Assembly (NCBI RefSeq): GCF_026343295.1
Contig: NZ_JAPELY010000001.1
Location: forward strand, 3,534,001 to 3,598,000
Source of the DNA: Streptomyces sp. NBC_00083
GTDB lineage: Bacteria > Actinomycetota > Actinomycetes > Streptomycetales > Streptomycetaceae
Direction: 5' to 3'
DNA: 64,000 nucleotides
Shown: piece by piece, positions 1 through 10,000 of the stretch
Layout of the letters: each line of letters opens with the position of its first letter
Numbering within the stretch: position 1 is the first letter of the stretch
Translations under genes and position numbers: made by a program
Notes under the pieces: generated by a model
Database searches by the model: none
Told to the model about the DNA's origin: nothing
What the model saw: the letters and a program-made list of their open reading frames with translations, nothing else

Positions 1-424
1 GCGCGGTGGCGATGAACCGCCGCACCGGCTCCACATGCGGATAGTGCGTGTTCAGGCGGTAGGCCACCCGGTGCTCCCGGGCGGACCGCAGGCAGTCGGC
101 CAACTCCCGCTGGTGCAGCGGGTGTTCCTGGAGCACGTGGTGCCCGCGGGCCATCAGCTCCCGGGCCAGGCGGGCGCCTGGGCCGCCGTTGATCCCGGCG
201 CCCACCACGACCGCGCACGCCTCCACGTCCTTCGGTACGGCGTCCACCTCGGTGAACAGCGGCACGCCGTAGTGCTCGGCCACCCGGCGCGAGCGCTCAC
301 TGCCCCGGGCGAGCACGCCCGCCAACGCGTACGGCGAGTCGGCACGGGCGGCCCCGGCGAGGTAGATCCGGCCGAACTTGGTGCCGCACACCACCAGCCG
401 GGGCCGCCGCCCGGCCGTGCTCAC
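1..424 (-). CDS. Thiazolinyl imide reductase, N-terminal part (cut by window edge)
   Basis: This is the first 141 codons of a Gfo/Idh-fold NAD(P)H reductase of the PchG / Irp3 (YbtU) type. These enzymes reduce the C=N bond of a carrier-bound thiazoline to a thiazolidine during pyochelin and yersiniabactin assembly. The Rossmann start reads VVCGTKFGRIYLAGA, the characteristic opening of thiazolinyl imide reductases, followed by VVVGAGINGGPGARLARELM and HHVLQEHPLH, the region holding the family glutamate-histidine segment. Translation starts at GTG 424, and its GTGA overlaps the stop of the upstream gene by 4 bp, so it is translationally coupled as the last visible gene of the NRPS operon. The C-terminal half lies outside the window. 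The identification is firm; which ring is reduced is inference, most likely the third one, built by the methyltransferase-containing module. Confidence 0.88.
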   Translation of the reverse strand, partial: MSTAGRRPRLVVCGTKFGRIYLAGAARADSPYALAGVLARGSERSRRVAEHYGVPLFTEVDAVPKDVEACAVVVGAGINGGPGARLARELMARGHHVLQEHPLHQRELADCLRSAREHRVAYRLNTHYPHVEPVRRFIATA

Positions 425-1575
425 AGCTCGCCCTCCTCGGTGTCGGCGGCCTCGGCGAGCGGAACGCGGTAGGTGTCGAACAGCGACACCTCGTCCAGCT
501 TCGCCACCTGCTCCACCACCACGGACGGGTCGAGCACGTCGGCCGCGTAGTACACACCGGGCGCCACCGAGCCCGCCACCAGGGCGCTCGCCGCGAGCGC
601 CGCGACGAGCCCGGTGAGCCGGTAGGTGTCCCCGGCCCGCAGCACGAGGCTCCGGGTCGCGTCCGCCCCGTTGTGGCGGCCCGTCAACTCCAGTGCGAAC
701 AGCTGGTAGGGGGCGCGGCCGAACAGGTCGAGGGCGGCGGCGTCGATGAGTTCGCGGGCGGCCGGGCTCAGATCGCTCTGCCCGGCCATGGCGCCCTGGA
801 GCCGGCTGAGCGCCTTGAGCATGTGGGAGCCGCCGTCGAACACGTTGTACCAGTCCACCGTGGCCAGACCGAGGTCCTGGGCGACCCGCTCGATCTCGTA
901 GCTCAGATACGGGTAGGCGCTGACGGTGCCGGGGAAGAACGGCAGCCGCACATCGGCGAGCGGGGTGAGCGCGCGCAGCACCCGCGCCCCGTCCCGCCAC
1001 GCCGACTGGGCCTCCCCGTAGCCCCCGCCGAGGCTGAGCAGGTAGTCGGCGGCGCCCGCCGGGGTGAGCCGGTCCATGGTGCCCGCGTACGCGGTGAGCC
1101 GGACGGGCTCGCTCAGGTCCTGGGCGGCGAGCCAGCGCGGGAGCAGCCCGGTGAGGCCCGGCATCATGCCGGCCGTGAGCAGCGCGGTCCGGCCGCTCTC
1201 GGCGAGCCCCTGCTCCGACAGGGCCCGGTGCACGGGTTCGTCGCCGCCTGCGTCCACGTAGTCGGCGCCCGCCGCGAGGGCTACCCGGGCCACGGTGTCC
1301 AGGACCACGTACGACGGGCCGGCGCAGTTGACGACGATGTGACTGCCCCGGCAGAAGTCGTGGAGCGAGGCCGCGTCGGCGGTGTCCGCACGGGCCGGCT
1401 CCACGGCGCCGGGCCGGCCGGTCGCCGTGAGCTCGGCGGCCAGTGCCGTGGCCTGCCGGGGGTCGCGCCCGCCGATGCGCAGCGTCGCCCCCGGATGGGC
1501 GGACGCCAGTTCCTGGGCCACGACGCGGCCCACCGCGCCGTAGCCTCCGAGGACCGCGATGATCGGAGCGTTCAC
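421..1575 (-). CDS. Saccharopine-dehydrogenase-like NAD(P)-dependent oxidoreductase
   Basis: The gene encodes 384 residues with an N-terminal NAD(P)-binding Rossmann fold (VLGGYGAVGRVVAQEL, residues about 8-23). The following segment, IVVNCAGPSYVVLDTVARVA and ADYVDAGGDE, is characteristic of the saccharopine dehydrogenase / homospermidine synthase NADP-binding family. It sits between the NRPS and the imide reductase and overlaps both by 4 bp (GTG start 1575 overlaps the NRPS stop), so it belongs to the same transcript. A role in primary lysine metabolism is unlikely in this setting. It probably performs a redox step on the peptide or on an azoline ring, or supplies a non-protein amino-acid precursor. 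The substrate cannot be read from the sequence. It could be redundant or complementary to the adjacent thiazolinyl imide reductase. Confidence 0.8.
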   Translation of the reverse strand: MNAPIIAVLGGYGAVGRVVAQELASAHPGATLRIGGRDPRQATALAAELTATGRPGAVEPARADTADAASLHDFCRGSHIVVNCAGPSYVVLDTVARVALAAGADYVDAGGDEPVHRALSEQGLAESGRTALLTAGMMPGLTGLLPRWLAAQDLSEPVRLTAYAGTMDRLTPAGAADYLLSLGGGYGEAQSAWRDGARVLRALTPLADVRLPFFPGTVSAYPYLSYEIERVAQDLGLATVDWYNVFDGGSHMLKALSRLQGAMAGQSDLSPAARELIDAAALDLFGRAPYQLFALELTGRHNGADATRSLVLRAGDTYRLTGLVAALAASALVAGSVAPGVYYAADVLDPSVVVEQVAKLDEVSLFDTYRVPLAEAADTEEGEL

Positions 1576-4500
1576 GCTTGGTTCTCCTTCTCCGTACGGA
1601 CGTCGGTGAGCAGGGCCGCGATGCGGGCGGCGCGCGCCGGGTCCAGGCAGTCGAAGTGGGTGCCGGGGGCGTCGAGCCGCCGTACCTCACCCAGGCACTC
1701 CGCGGTCCACCACTCGGTCATGTCCACGCGCAGCGTCGGCCACAGGGCGATCTCGTCGGTGTGCAGGACCAGGGTGAGATCCCCGGCGTACGCCTCGGGC
1801 CGGTGCACGGCGCAGGCGTCGGCCAGCGCCCGGCCGGCCCGCAGCCGCGGCGCCAGGGCCTCGGCATCGGTGCCGAGGGCGGCGGCGAGCGCCGCGATCC
1901 GCTCCTCCTCGGGCCGGGCCGCGTACTGCCCGAAGGACGCGGCGAACCGGGCGTGCGGACCGTCGAGGCGGGCCAGGGCTCCGTCGGGGACCCGGCCGGG
2001 CGTCGCGGCGAGCACGTCGGCGAGCGCGGGCCCGGCCGACGCGTCCCCGGGCAGCCCGAGGACCGTCGGATCGAGGCCCGCGCCGAGCGCGAAGAGGTAC
2101 TCGGCGAACGCGTCGTCCTCGACCACGGCGGGCAGCGGGTAGCTGCTGATCACCGTGAGGTCCACCTCGGCGCCGCCCTCCGCGAGCAGCCGGGCCGTCT
2201 CGGCCGCGAGGACCCCGCCCACATGCGCCCCGACGAGATGGAAGCGGCTGTGGCCGGTGGCCCGCAGGGTCTTGGCCCGGTCGTGGGCGATCCGCTCGAT
2301 GAGCAGGGCCGGGGTGGCGTCGGCGTAGTCGGTCAGCGGATGGCTCGCCGAGAGGTCGAGCAGCGGACCCGCGTCCTCCAGGGGGCCGCACAGCGCGGCG
2401 TACCGCTCGACGGTGCCGAAGCCCTCGCCGCAGGTGGCCCACACGCCCTCGTCGTCCCCGCCGACCAACGCGGCGGCCGCGGCCGGTGCGCTCTCCCGGG
2501 CGGCGCTGTGTTCGCCGTCGATCTGGCCGGTGGCGAGCAGGGCGGCGAGCCGGGCCACGGAGGCGCCGTTGAGGACCTCGCGGAGCAGCTCGTCGAAGAA
2601 GGTGTGCTTGGCCTCGGACACCTCCTCGCGCAGCACGCCCACCACCTGGGCGGCGAGCAGCGAGTCGCCGCCGGCCTCGTAGAACGTCTCCTCGCGGCCC
2701 ACCGCGGTGGTGCCGAGCACGGAGCACCAGGCGGTCTGGATGCGCTGCTCCAGATCGGTCATCGGCACCCGGTCGCCCGCTCCGGCACGGTGCTCGACGG
2801 CGCCCTTGGGCAGCAGCCAGGAAGCGAGGGTGCGCCGGTCCGTCTTGCCGTTGTCGGTCAGCGGCAGCGCGTCGACCAGCTGGAGGTGGGCCGGGACCAT
2901 CTCCTCGGGCAGCCGCACGGCGACATGGCCGAGCACCTCGGCCGCCCTCACCGGCACCCGGTCCTGCTTGAACTGCACCGCGAAGACGTGCATGCCGATG
3001 GTGGCGAGCGGGTCCTTCGTGTCGGGCAGGCACACCACCGTCTCGCCGCCCGCCTCCGCCAGCAGGTCGAGCCACTGCTCACGGGCGACGAACGTCTGGT
3101 CCGCGCCCTTGCGCACGTCCTCGAAGTCGCCGTTGGTGGCGTCGAAGAGGAACTCCATCGACGTCAGGATCTGGTAGTTGTCCCGGGTCGTCTCGATGAA
3201 GATGAGCCAGCCGCCCGGCGCGAGCATCTCCCGCATCCGGCCCAGGACCATTGAGGCGTTGCGCGAGTAGTGCATGACGTTGCCGCACAGGATCACGTCG
3301 AGCGAGTTGGGCTCGATGCCCTGCGGGCGGTACTCCTCGTTCATGTCGAAGAGCTGGTAGTCCACCCACGGGAAGTCGGTGAAGCGTTCGGCCGCCTTGT
3401 TCAGGAAGAACTGCGACACGTCGGTGAACAGGTACGAGCAGTCGGTCCCGGCGAGCCGCGGTACCGCCTCGACGCTCACCCCGCCCACGCCCGCGCCGAC
3501 CTCGAGGAGGCGCAGGGTGCCGCGCGGGGCGTGCTCCTGGGCGATCCGCTGGACGACGGAGGTCGCGACGCGGTTGAGGTAGGAGTTGAGGAAGCCCTCG
3601 GTGTAGGCGGCCTCCTGAATCTCCAACCTGCCTTCGGGAAACAGGAGTTGGACCGGGTCCTGCTCGTCGCGCAGCAGCTGGGGCAGGTGGGCGGTGGCCG
3701 TGCGGAAGTAGCTGAGGAGCTCCGAGCCGTCCTGCGCGGTGGGCAGCGCCTCGTCCACCCGCAGCCACGCCTCGTCGACCGACCCGGGCTCGGCCCGCCG
3801 CAGCGCGCGGTACTCGCCGTCCTGCGGCGAGCGCTCCACGTACTCCTCGCGTTCGAGCGCGGCGAGCCAGCGCCGCACCAGGCGGTGGTGTTTGGGTGCC
3901 ACGCCCGCGGACGACAGGATCGTCCCGAGCGAGTGCCGGTCGTCCGCCGTGGCGAACAGGCCGCTGTTCTGGAGCACATCCATCATGGCGAGCAGCGCCG
4001 CCTCGTCCAGCCGCCGGGCGAATCCGACGACCTGCTCGGCGTTGACCCCGGCGCGGACCTCTTCACCGTCGGCGGTCACCGCCTCGACGAGCGCGCTGTC
4101 GCGCTCGGTGGCGCCGGCGGGTACTCGCGCCGTCTCGGCGAACGCCATCAGCCGCCGCTCCCAGGGGCGCTCGCCCTCGACGAGGACCACGCAGTCGGCG
4201 ACCGCCGGGTGACTGCGCAGGGCCGCCTCGACCTCCGCCGTCTCGATGCGATGGCCCCTGATCTTGACCTGGCGGTCGTCGCGGCCGAGGAACTCGATCT
4301 CCCCGTCGGGCAGATACCGGCCGAGGTCGCCGGTGCGGTAGAGCCGCTCACCGGTGCGCGGATGGGTCACGAATCGCTCGGCGGTCCGCGACTCGTCGCC
4401 GAGGTAGCCGAGCGCGAGCCCGATCCCGGCGATGTAGAGCTCGCCCGCCACCAGGTCGGGACAGGGCTCCATCGCCGCGTCCAGGACATGGAAGCGCTGG

Positions 4501-7034
4501 TTGGTGAGCGGCCGCCCGTACGGGATCGACGGCAGCCCCGGGGTCACCTCGTCGACGGGGTGCAGGATCGACCAGATGGAGGCTTCGGTGGCGCCGCCGA
4601 GCGACACCACGCTCAGGCCGGGCACCTTGGCGCGGACGGAGTCGGGCAGCGACACCGGTATCCAGTCGCCGGAGAGCAGCGCCAGACGCAGCGACGGCAG
4701 CGGCAGCGGCTCGGTGCCGAGGTACTCGTTGACCATGTGCAGCTGGGCGGGGACGGAGTTCCACAGGGTGACCCCGTGCCGGGCGACGAGGTCCGCCCAG
4801 TGCGAGGGGTCGGCCCGCCGGTCGGGGTCGGGCAGCACCAGCGCGCCGCCCGCGGCGAGGACCCCGAACACGTCGTAGACCGACAGGTCGAAGCCGAGAT
4901 TGGCGAGGGCGAGGACCCGGTCGTCCGGGCCCACCCTGAACCGCTCGTTGATGTCGTCGATGGTGTTCACCGCGCCGCGGTGACTGATCATGACGCCCTT
5001 GGGGCTGCCGGTCGACCCCGAGGTGTAGATGACGTAGGCGAGGTCGTCGGGCTCGCGCAGCCGTTCCACGGGCGCCACCGGAGCGGGAGCCAGCGTGTCC
5101 ACCGCGATGGCGGTGACGCCGTCGGGCAGGACGGTGCGGCCCGAACGCACCAGCGCGCAGCGGACCTTGGCGTCCTGGAGCATCTGCTCACGGCGGACCT
5201 CCGGCTGGTGGGTGTCGACCGGGACGTAGACCGCGCCGGCGAGCAGCGTGCCGAGGACGGCCACCACCTGCTCCCAGCTCTTGTCCATCACGACGCCGAC
5301 CAGGTCGCCGGGCACGCAGCCCGCGCCCTTGAGGGCGGCGGCGACGGCGTGCGCCCGCGCGGCCACCTCGCCGTGGGTCAGGACGGTGTCGCCGCTGATC
5401 ACGGCGGGATGCTCGGGCGCGCGGGCGGCCGCCGCGAACGCGCCCTCGTGCAGCAGGGCCGGGGAGAGCGGTCCCTCGGTGGCGTTGGCTTCGGCGCGGC
5501 GTGCGCTCTGTTCCGCGGGCAGCCCGGTCGGCACCGCCAGGTCCCACACGGCGGGGTCCACGGCCATGCGCTCGACGAGTGCGCGGAAGGAGGCGAACAT
5601 CGCGTCCACCACACCGTCGGCCAGCACGCCCTCGCGGACGTCCCAGTTGAGCGAGAGGCCCTCGCGGTCCTCCATCACCTGGCAGTCGATCCACACCTGC
5701 GGGGTCTGGCTGATGCCGTGCACCAGCCGCCCCTCGGCGTCGTCGGCCGGGGCGGACGCGGCGTCCCCGAGCCCGATGGCGCTGGTGAAGACGACCGGCA
5801 TCAGGGCCGCGTCCTGGCCGCGCCTGCGGGCGATCTCACGCATCACCTCGACGCCGGTGAACAGCCGGTGGTCGAGGTCCTCGAAGAGCCGGCCCACCAG
5901 CTGCTTGCCCCGCTCGGCGAAGGTGCCGCCGCTCGCTCGGTCGACCTCCAGGAGCTCGACGGAGGTGAAGTCGCCCACCAGCGAACCGACTTGGGGGTGC
6001 AGGGGAAGCCGGTTCAGGAGTGTGAGGTCGAGCGTGAAGCGCTGCCGGTTGCACCAGCGGCCGATGACCTCCGCGTACGCGGCGAGCACCGCGCCCGACG
6101 GGGTGAGGCCGCGCGCGGTCGCCGTGTCGCGCAGCGCCTGCCAGTCCGGACGGGACAGCGCCATCCGGTGGCGCACGAACCGGGCCGGGCCCTCGGCCGC
6201 CGGGGCGCCCCGCATCGGGAACGCCGGGGCGGGCGGCAGCTCGTCCACGCGGGCCAGCCAGTAGGCGCGGTCCCGTTCGTAGCGGGTGCTCTGCCGGAGT
6301 CCGCGTTCGGCGAGCAGATAGTCCCGGAAGGTCACCGGCAGCTCGGGCAGGTCCGCGCACGGGTCCGCGTACAGGGTGCGCAGCTCGTCGAGCAGGAGGT
6401 TGATCGACACGTAGTCGGCGATCAGGAAGTCCAGCGAGACGTGCAGCAGCGCGTGGTCGGCGAAAAGGGTGGCCCGCAGCTCGAACAGCGGCCAGACGCC
6501 CGCCGGCCTGATCTCGTGGTCCATCGCGTCGCGCTGCGCCGCGAGCGCCGCCCCGGCCCGCTCCGGAGGAGCCTCGCGCAGGTCGGTGACCTCGATGCGG
6601 TACGGGGCCACCGCGGTGAGCACCCGCTGGGACCCCTCCTCGTCCACGACCGCCCGCAGCATGTCGTGCCGCTCGATCAGCCGCTGCCAGGCCTGCTCCA
6701 TCCGGGCCGGGTCGAGCGCGGTGAAGCGCAGCTCCCCGTACGCGTGGCAGGCCACGCCGCCGTACGCGAAGAGGTCCTTGCGGCCCAGCAGATAGGCGGT
6801 CTGCACATCGGTGAGCGGGAAGGGGGTGTGGCGGTCCTCGGGGTGGTGCGTGACCGTGGTGCGGGTGCGCTCCTCGCGCAGGTGGTCGAGCACCTGCTCC
6901 TTGTGGGCGCGCAGTGCCTCGCGGCGGTCGTCGGTCAGCGCGCCCTGGGGGGCCCGGAACCGCAGACGCCCCGACTCCTCCCACAACTCGACCCCGGCGG
7001 CCTCCAGTTCGGCCAAGAGCCCGGCGATGTTCAT
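1572..7034 (-). CDS. NRPS, terminating module: TubC docking - Cy - A(Cys) - MT - PCP - TE-like (PchF-type)
   Basis: The protein has 1820 residues. Residues about 1-55 form a TubC_N docking domain (MNIAGLLAELEAAGVELWEE). A heterocyclisation domain follows, with DFLIADYVS matching DxxxxDxxS. The adenylation domain has A3 IYTSGSTGSPKG, and the pocket residues I read are D-L-Y-N-L-S-L-I-W-K, the cysteine code. A SAM methyltransferase (LLEVGAGVGGVSV) is inserted between A8 and A10, as in PchF, and should N-methylate the last ring after reduction. The PCP has AGGDSL. The C-terminal thioesterase-like domain reads VGAHVGG where GxSxG is expected and ISSY where the triad aspartate normally sits, leaving only the histidine in GTHFDC, so it looks catalytically dead. 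The ATG start overlaps the upstream NRPS stop by 4 bp, and the docking domain should receive that protein's tail. Confidence 0.95.
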   Translation of the reverse strand: MNIAGLLAELEAAGVELWEESGRLRFRAPQGALTDDRREALRAHKEQVLDHLREERTRTTVTHHPEDRHTPFPLTDVQTAYLLGRKDLFAYGGVACHAYGELRFTALDPARMEQAWQRLIERHDMLRAVVDEEGSQRVLTAVAPYRIEVTDLREAPPERAGAALAAQRDAMDHEIRPAGVWPLFELRATLFADHALLHVSLDFLIADYVSINLLLDELRTLYADPCADLPELPVTFRDYLLAERGLRQSTRYERDRAYWLARVDELPPAPAFPMRGAPAAEGPARFVRHRMALSRPDWQALRDTATARGLTPSGAVLAAYAEVIGRWCNRQRFTLDLTLLNRLPLHPQVGSLVGDFTSVELLEVDRASGGTFAERGKQLVGRLFEDLDHRLFTGVEVMREIARRRGQDAALMPVVFTSAIGLGDAASAPADDAEGRLVHGISQTPQVWIDCQVMEDREGLSLNWDVREGVLADGVVDAMFASFRALVERMAVDPAVWDLAVPTGLPAEQSARRAEANATEGPLSPALLHEGAFAAAARAPEHPAVISGDTVLTHGEVAARAHAVAAALKGAGCVPGDLVGVVMDKSWEQVVAVLGTLLAGAVYVPVDTHQPEVRREQMLQDAKVRCALVRSGRTVLPDGVTAIAVDTLAPAPVAPVERLREPDDLAYVIYTSGSTGSPKGVMISHRGAVNTIDDINERFRVGPDDRVLALANLGFDLSVYDVFGVLAAGGALVLPDPDRRADPSHWADLVARHGVTLWNSVPAQLHMVNEYLGTEPLPLPSLRLALLSGDWIPVSLPDSVRAKVPGLSVVSLGGATEASIWSILHPVDEVTPGLPSIPYGRPLTNQRFHVLDAAMEPCPDLVAGELYIAGIGLALGYLGDESRTAERFVTHPRTGERLYRTGDLGRYLPDGEIEFLGRDDRQVKIRGHRIETAEVEAALRSHPAVADCVVLVEGERPWERRLMAFAETARVPAGATERDSALVEAVTADGEEVRAGVNAEQVVGFARRLDEAALLAMMDVLQNSGLFATADDRHSLGTILSSAGVAPKHHRLVRRWLAALEREEYVERSPQDGEYRALRRAEPGSVDEAWLRVDEALPTAQDGSELLSYFRTATAHLPQLLRDEQDPVQLLFPEGRLEIQEAAYTEGFLNSYLNRVATSVVQRIAQEHAPRGTLRLLEVGAGVGGVSVEAVPRLAGTDCSYLFTDVSQFFLNKAAERFTDFPWVDYQLFDMNEEYRPQGIEPNSLDVILCGNVMHYSRNASMVLGRMREMLAPGGWLIFIETTRDNYQILTSMEFLFDATNGDFEDVRKGADQTFVAREQWLDLLAEAGGETVVCLPDTKDPLATIGMHVFAVQFKQDRVPVRAAEVLGHVAVRLPEEMVPAHLQLVDALPLTDNGKTDRRTLASWLLPKGAVEHRAGAGDRVPMTDLEQRIQTAWCSVLGTTAVGREETFYEAGGDSLLAAQVVGVLREEVSEAKHTFFDELLREVLNGASVARLAALLATGQIDGEHSAARESAPAAAAALVGGDDEGVWATCGEGFGTVERYAALCGPLEDAGPLLDLSASHPLTDYADATPALLIERIAHDRAKTLRATGHSRFHLVGAHVGGVLAAETARLLAEGGAEVDLTVISSYPLPAVVEDDAFAEYLFALGAGLDPTVLGLPGDASAGPALADVLAATPGRVPDGALARLDGPHARFAASFGQYAARPEEERIAALAAALGTDAEALAPRLRAGRALADACAVHRPEAYAGDLTLVLHTDEIALWPTLRVDMTEWWTAECLGEVRRLDAPGTHFDCLDPARAARIAALLTDVRTEKENQA

Positions 7035-10000
7035 AGGGTTCCCTCTTCCATGGCGGTCAGGGCGGTCGTGTTCCGCTGCTCCTGGACGAGCGCGGCGAGT
7101 GCGCTCACGGTGGGCGCGGCAAAGAACTGACGGAGCGTCAGTCGAACTCCAGTGGCCCGGTACAGCTCCTCGGCGGCGCGGGTGGCGGTGAGGCTGTCCC
7201 CGCCGAGCAGGAAGAAGCTCTCGCCGCGGCCCACCCGTTCGGTCTCCAGAACCGCGCCGAAGACCCCGGCGACCACCTGCTCGGTCTCTCCCCGGGGAGG
7301 CTCGCCCCGGTCCGGTCCGGCGCCCGCGCCGGCGGCCAGCTCGGTGAGGGCGGCGCGGTCCACCTTGCCGTTGGCGGTGAGCGGCAGCCGCTCCACGGCC
7401 TCGATCCGGTCCGGGATCATGTAGTGCGGCAGCCGTTCGGCGAGCGTGGCGCGCAGCGTGTCGGTGTCGGGCGCGATGCCGGTGTCGGAGACGACGAAGG
7501 CGACGATGCGGTGGCGCGGGCGCTCCCCGACGGTCAGCGCCACCGCGCGGGCCACCGTGGGCGCCGAGCCGAGCGCCGCCTCGATCTCACCGAGTTCGAT
7601 CCGGTGGCCGCCGACCTTCACCTGGTGATCGGCGCGGCCCAGGAACTCGATGACCGCCCCCGGCCGGTAGCGGCCCAGGTCCCCGGTGCGGTACCAGCGC
7701 TCTCCGGCGTACGTCACGAACCGCTCGGCGGTGCGCGCCGGATCGCCCCGGTAGCCCGCGGCCACACCGGCCCCGCCGATCCACAGCTCGCCCGGCACCC
7801 AGTCGGGGCAGTCCCGGGCGTGCGCGTCGGCGACGCGGTAGCGCTGGTTGCGCAGGGGAGCGCCGTACGGGATGGAGGGCCATCCCTCCAACAGGCCTTC
7901 CACCACGTGGTAGTTGGACCAGATGGCGGCCTCGGTGGCGCCGCCCAGGGCGATCAGGCGACAGCGCGGGGCCCGCTCGGCGAGCCGGCCCGGCAGGTCG
8001 AGCCCGACCCAGTCCCCGGAGACCAGGGCCAGGCGCAGCCCGTCGAGCGCGGGGCCGTCGCCCGCCGCCACGAGGAGCATGTCGAGCAGCGCCGGCACCG
8101 TGTTCCACAGGGTGACTCCGTGGTCGCGGACCGAGCCGAGCCAGCGGTGCGCCTCGCGGCGGTCCTCCTCGGCGATCAGGACGAGCGCCCCGCCCGCCGA
8201 CAGCGGCCCGAAGATGTCGTACACGGACAGGTCGAAGTCGAGCGCGGAGACGGCCAGGACCCGGTCGTCGGGGCCCACACCGAACCGCTCTCCGATGTCC
8301 TCGACGGTGTTGGCGGCTGCCCGGTGGGTGATCTCGACGCCCTTCGGTTCGCCCGTGGAGCCCGAGGTGAAGATGGTGTACGCGAGGGCGTCCTCGGACA
8401 CCTCGACCGGACCGGGCAGTGGCTCGGCGGCGAACGCGCCGGTCACGTCCACCCGGCGGACCGTCGCGGGCCAGTCCCCGGAGGTGCCGCTCGTGAGCGC
8501 CACCCGCGCCCCGGCGTTGGCCAGGATGCGGTCGCGCCGCGCGGCCGGCTGGTCCACGCCCACCGGCACGTACGCGGCTCCCGCGGCAAGGACGCCGAGC
8601 ACCGCGGCGATCTGGTCGGGCCCCTTGGGCAGTACGACGGCGACCATGTCCTCGGGCCGCACCCCGGCCTCCCGGAGCGCGCCGGCCACCGCCAGGGCGC
8701 GCGCGGCCAGGCCCCCGTAGTCCAGCGCGCCGGACTCGCCCCACAGCAGTGCGCTGCGCTCCGGCGCGCTGCGGGCCCGAGCGAAGAACGCCCGGTGCAG
8801 GGGGCCGCCGCCGGCCGGAGCCTCCGTGGCATTGGTGGCGACGCGGGCCGCGCGCTGCGCGGCCGGGAGCGGCACGGTGATCTCGGCGGCCCAGTCCGCC
8901 GTGCACAGGCTGCGCAGCAGACGCTCGTACGCGCCGAACATGTCGGCCACGACCCCGTCGGGGAAGAGCTCCTCCACCACGTCCCAGTTGATGGCGAGCC
9001 CGCCGTCCCGCTCGACCACCTGGCAGTCCAGCCACACCTGGGGGGTCTGGGACAGGCCGTAGACCTGCTCGCCGAACGGCATGCTCAGGTCGGCGAGCTT
9101 GTCGGAGACGCCGAGGGTGCTGGTGAAGACGACGGGCATCGGCGAGTCCATCACCCCGTCGCGCAGGGCGAGTTCGCGCAGCACCCAGATCGCGGACACC
9201 GAGCTGTGCTGGAGGCCGTCCCAGATCTGCTGCTGGAAGCGGCGCGCGGCCGACGCCCAGCCCTCACCGGCCCGTGGCCGGTGCCCCACCAGGAGCAGCG
9301 AGGTGAAGTCGCCCACGATGTCGTTGATGTCGGGGTGCACCTCGCGCCGGTCGAACAGGGTGAGGTTCAAGGTGACGTCCGGATGGGCGCTCCACGCGGC
9401 GAGGACGTCGGCGAAGGCGGTGGCGAGCAGCGCGGAGGGCGTGAGGCCCACCTCGCGGCCCCGCGCGGTGAGCGCCGCCCACGTATCCGGCTCCAGGGCG
9501 AACTCGCGCCGGGCGAAGCGGGGGGCGCTCACCTGCACCGGGTCCACGGCGAGCGGCAGCGCCGGCGCGGGCGGCAGGTCGTCGAGACGGGCCCGCCAGT
9601 AGTCCCGGTCGGCCGCCAGATCGTCGTCGGCGGGCGCGGCCTGCAGCACATAGTCCCGGAACGAGACACCCAGGGCGGGTAGGTGGGTCCTCGGGTCGCG
9701 GTAGAGGGTGGAGAGCTCCCAGAACAGGGTCATGATGCTCAGGGCGTCGAGCACGATGTAGTCGAAGCCGAAGGCGATCCGGGTGCGCCCGGCGCCGTAG
9801 CGGGTGGCGGCGATGTCGAAGAGCGGCCAGCTGCCCACGTCGAAGACCCGGTGGTCCATGGCCGCGCGCTGGGCCGCGAGCGCCGTCTCCTCCTCGCCGG
9901 CGGGAGCGTCCGTGACGGTGAGGCGGAACCGGGGCACCTTCGGCAGGATCTTCTGGTTGCCGTCGTCGTCGAAGACGGCCCGCATCATCTCGTGCCGCTG

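Noticed and set aside
3270..7130. A 1286-codon rightward open frame, and a 558-codon one at 1578-3254
   Set aside because: They are antisense to the NRPS. The NRPS strand carries all motifs in order. Long antisense frames are a by-product of very high GC.
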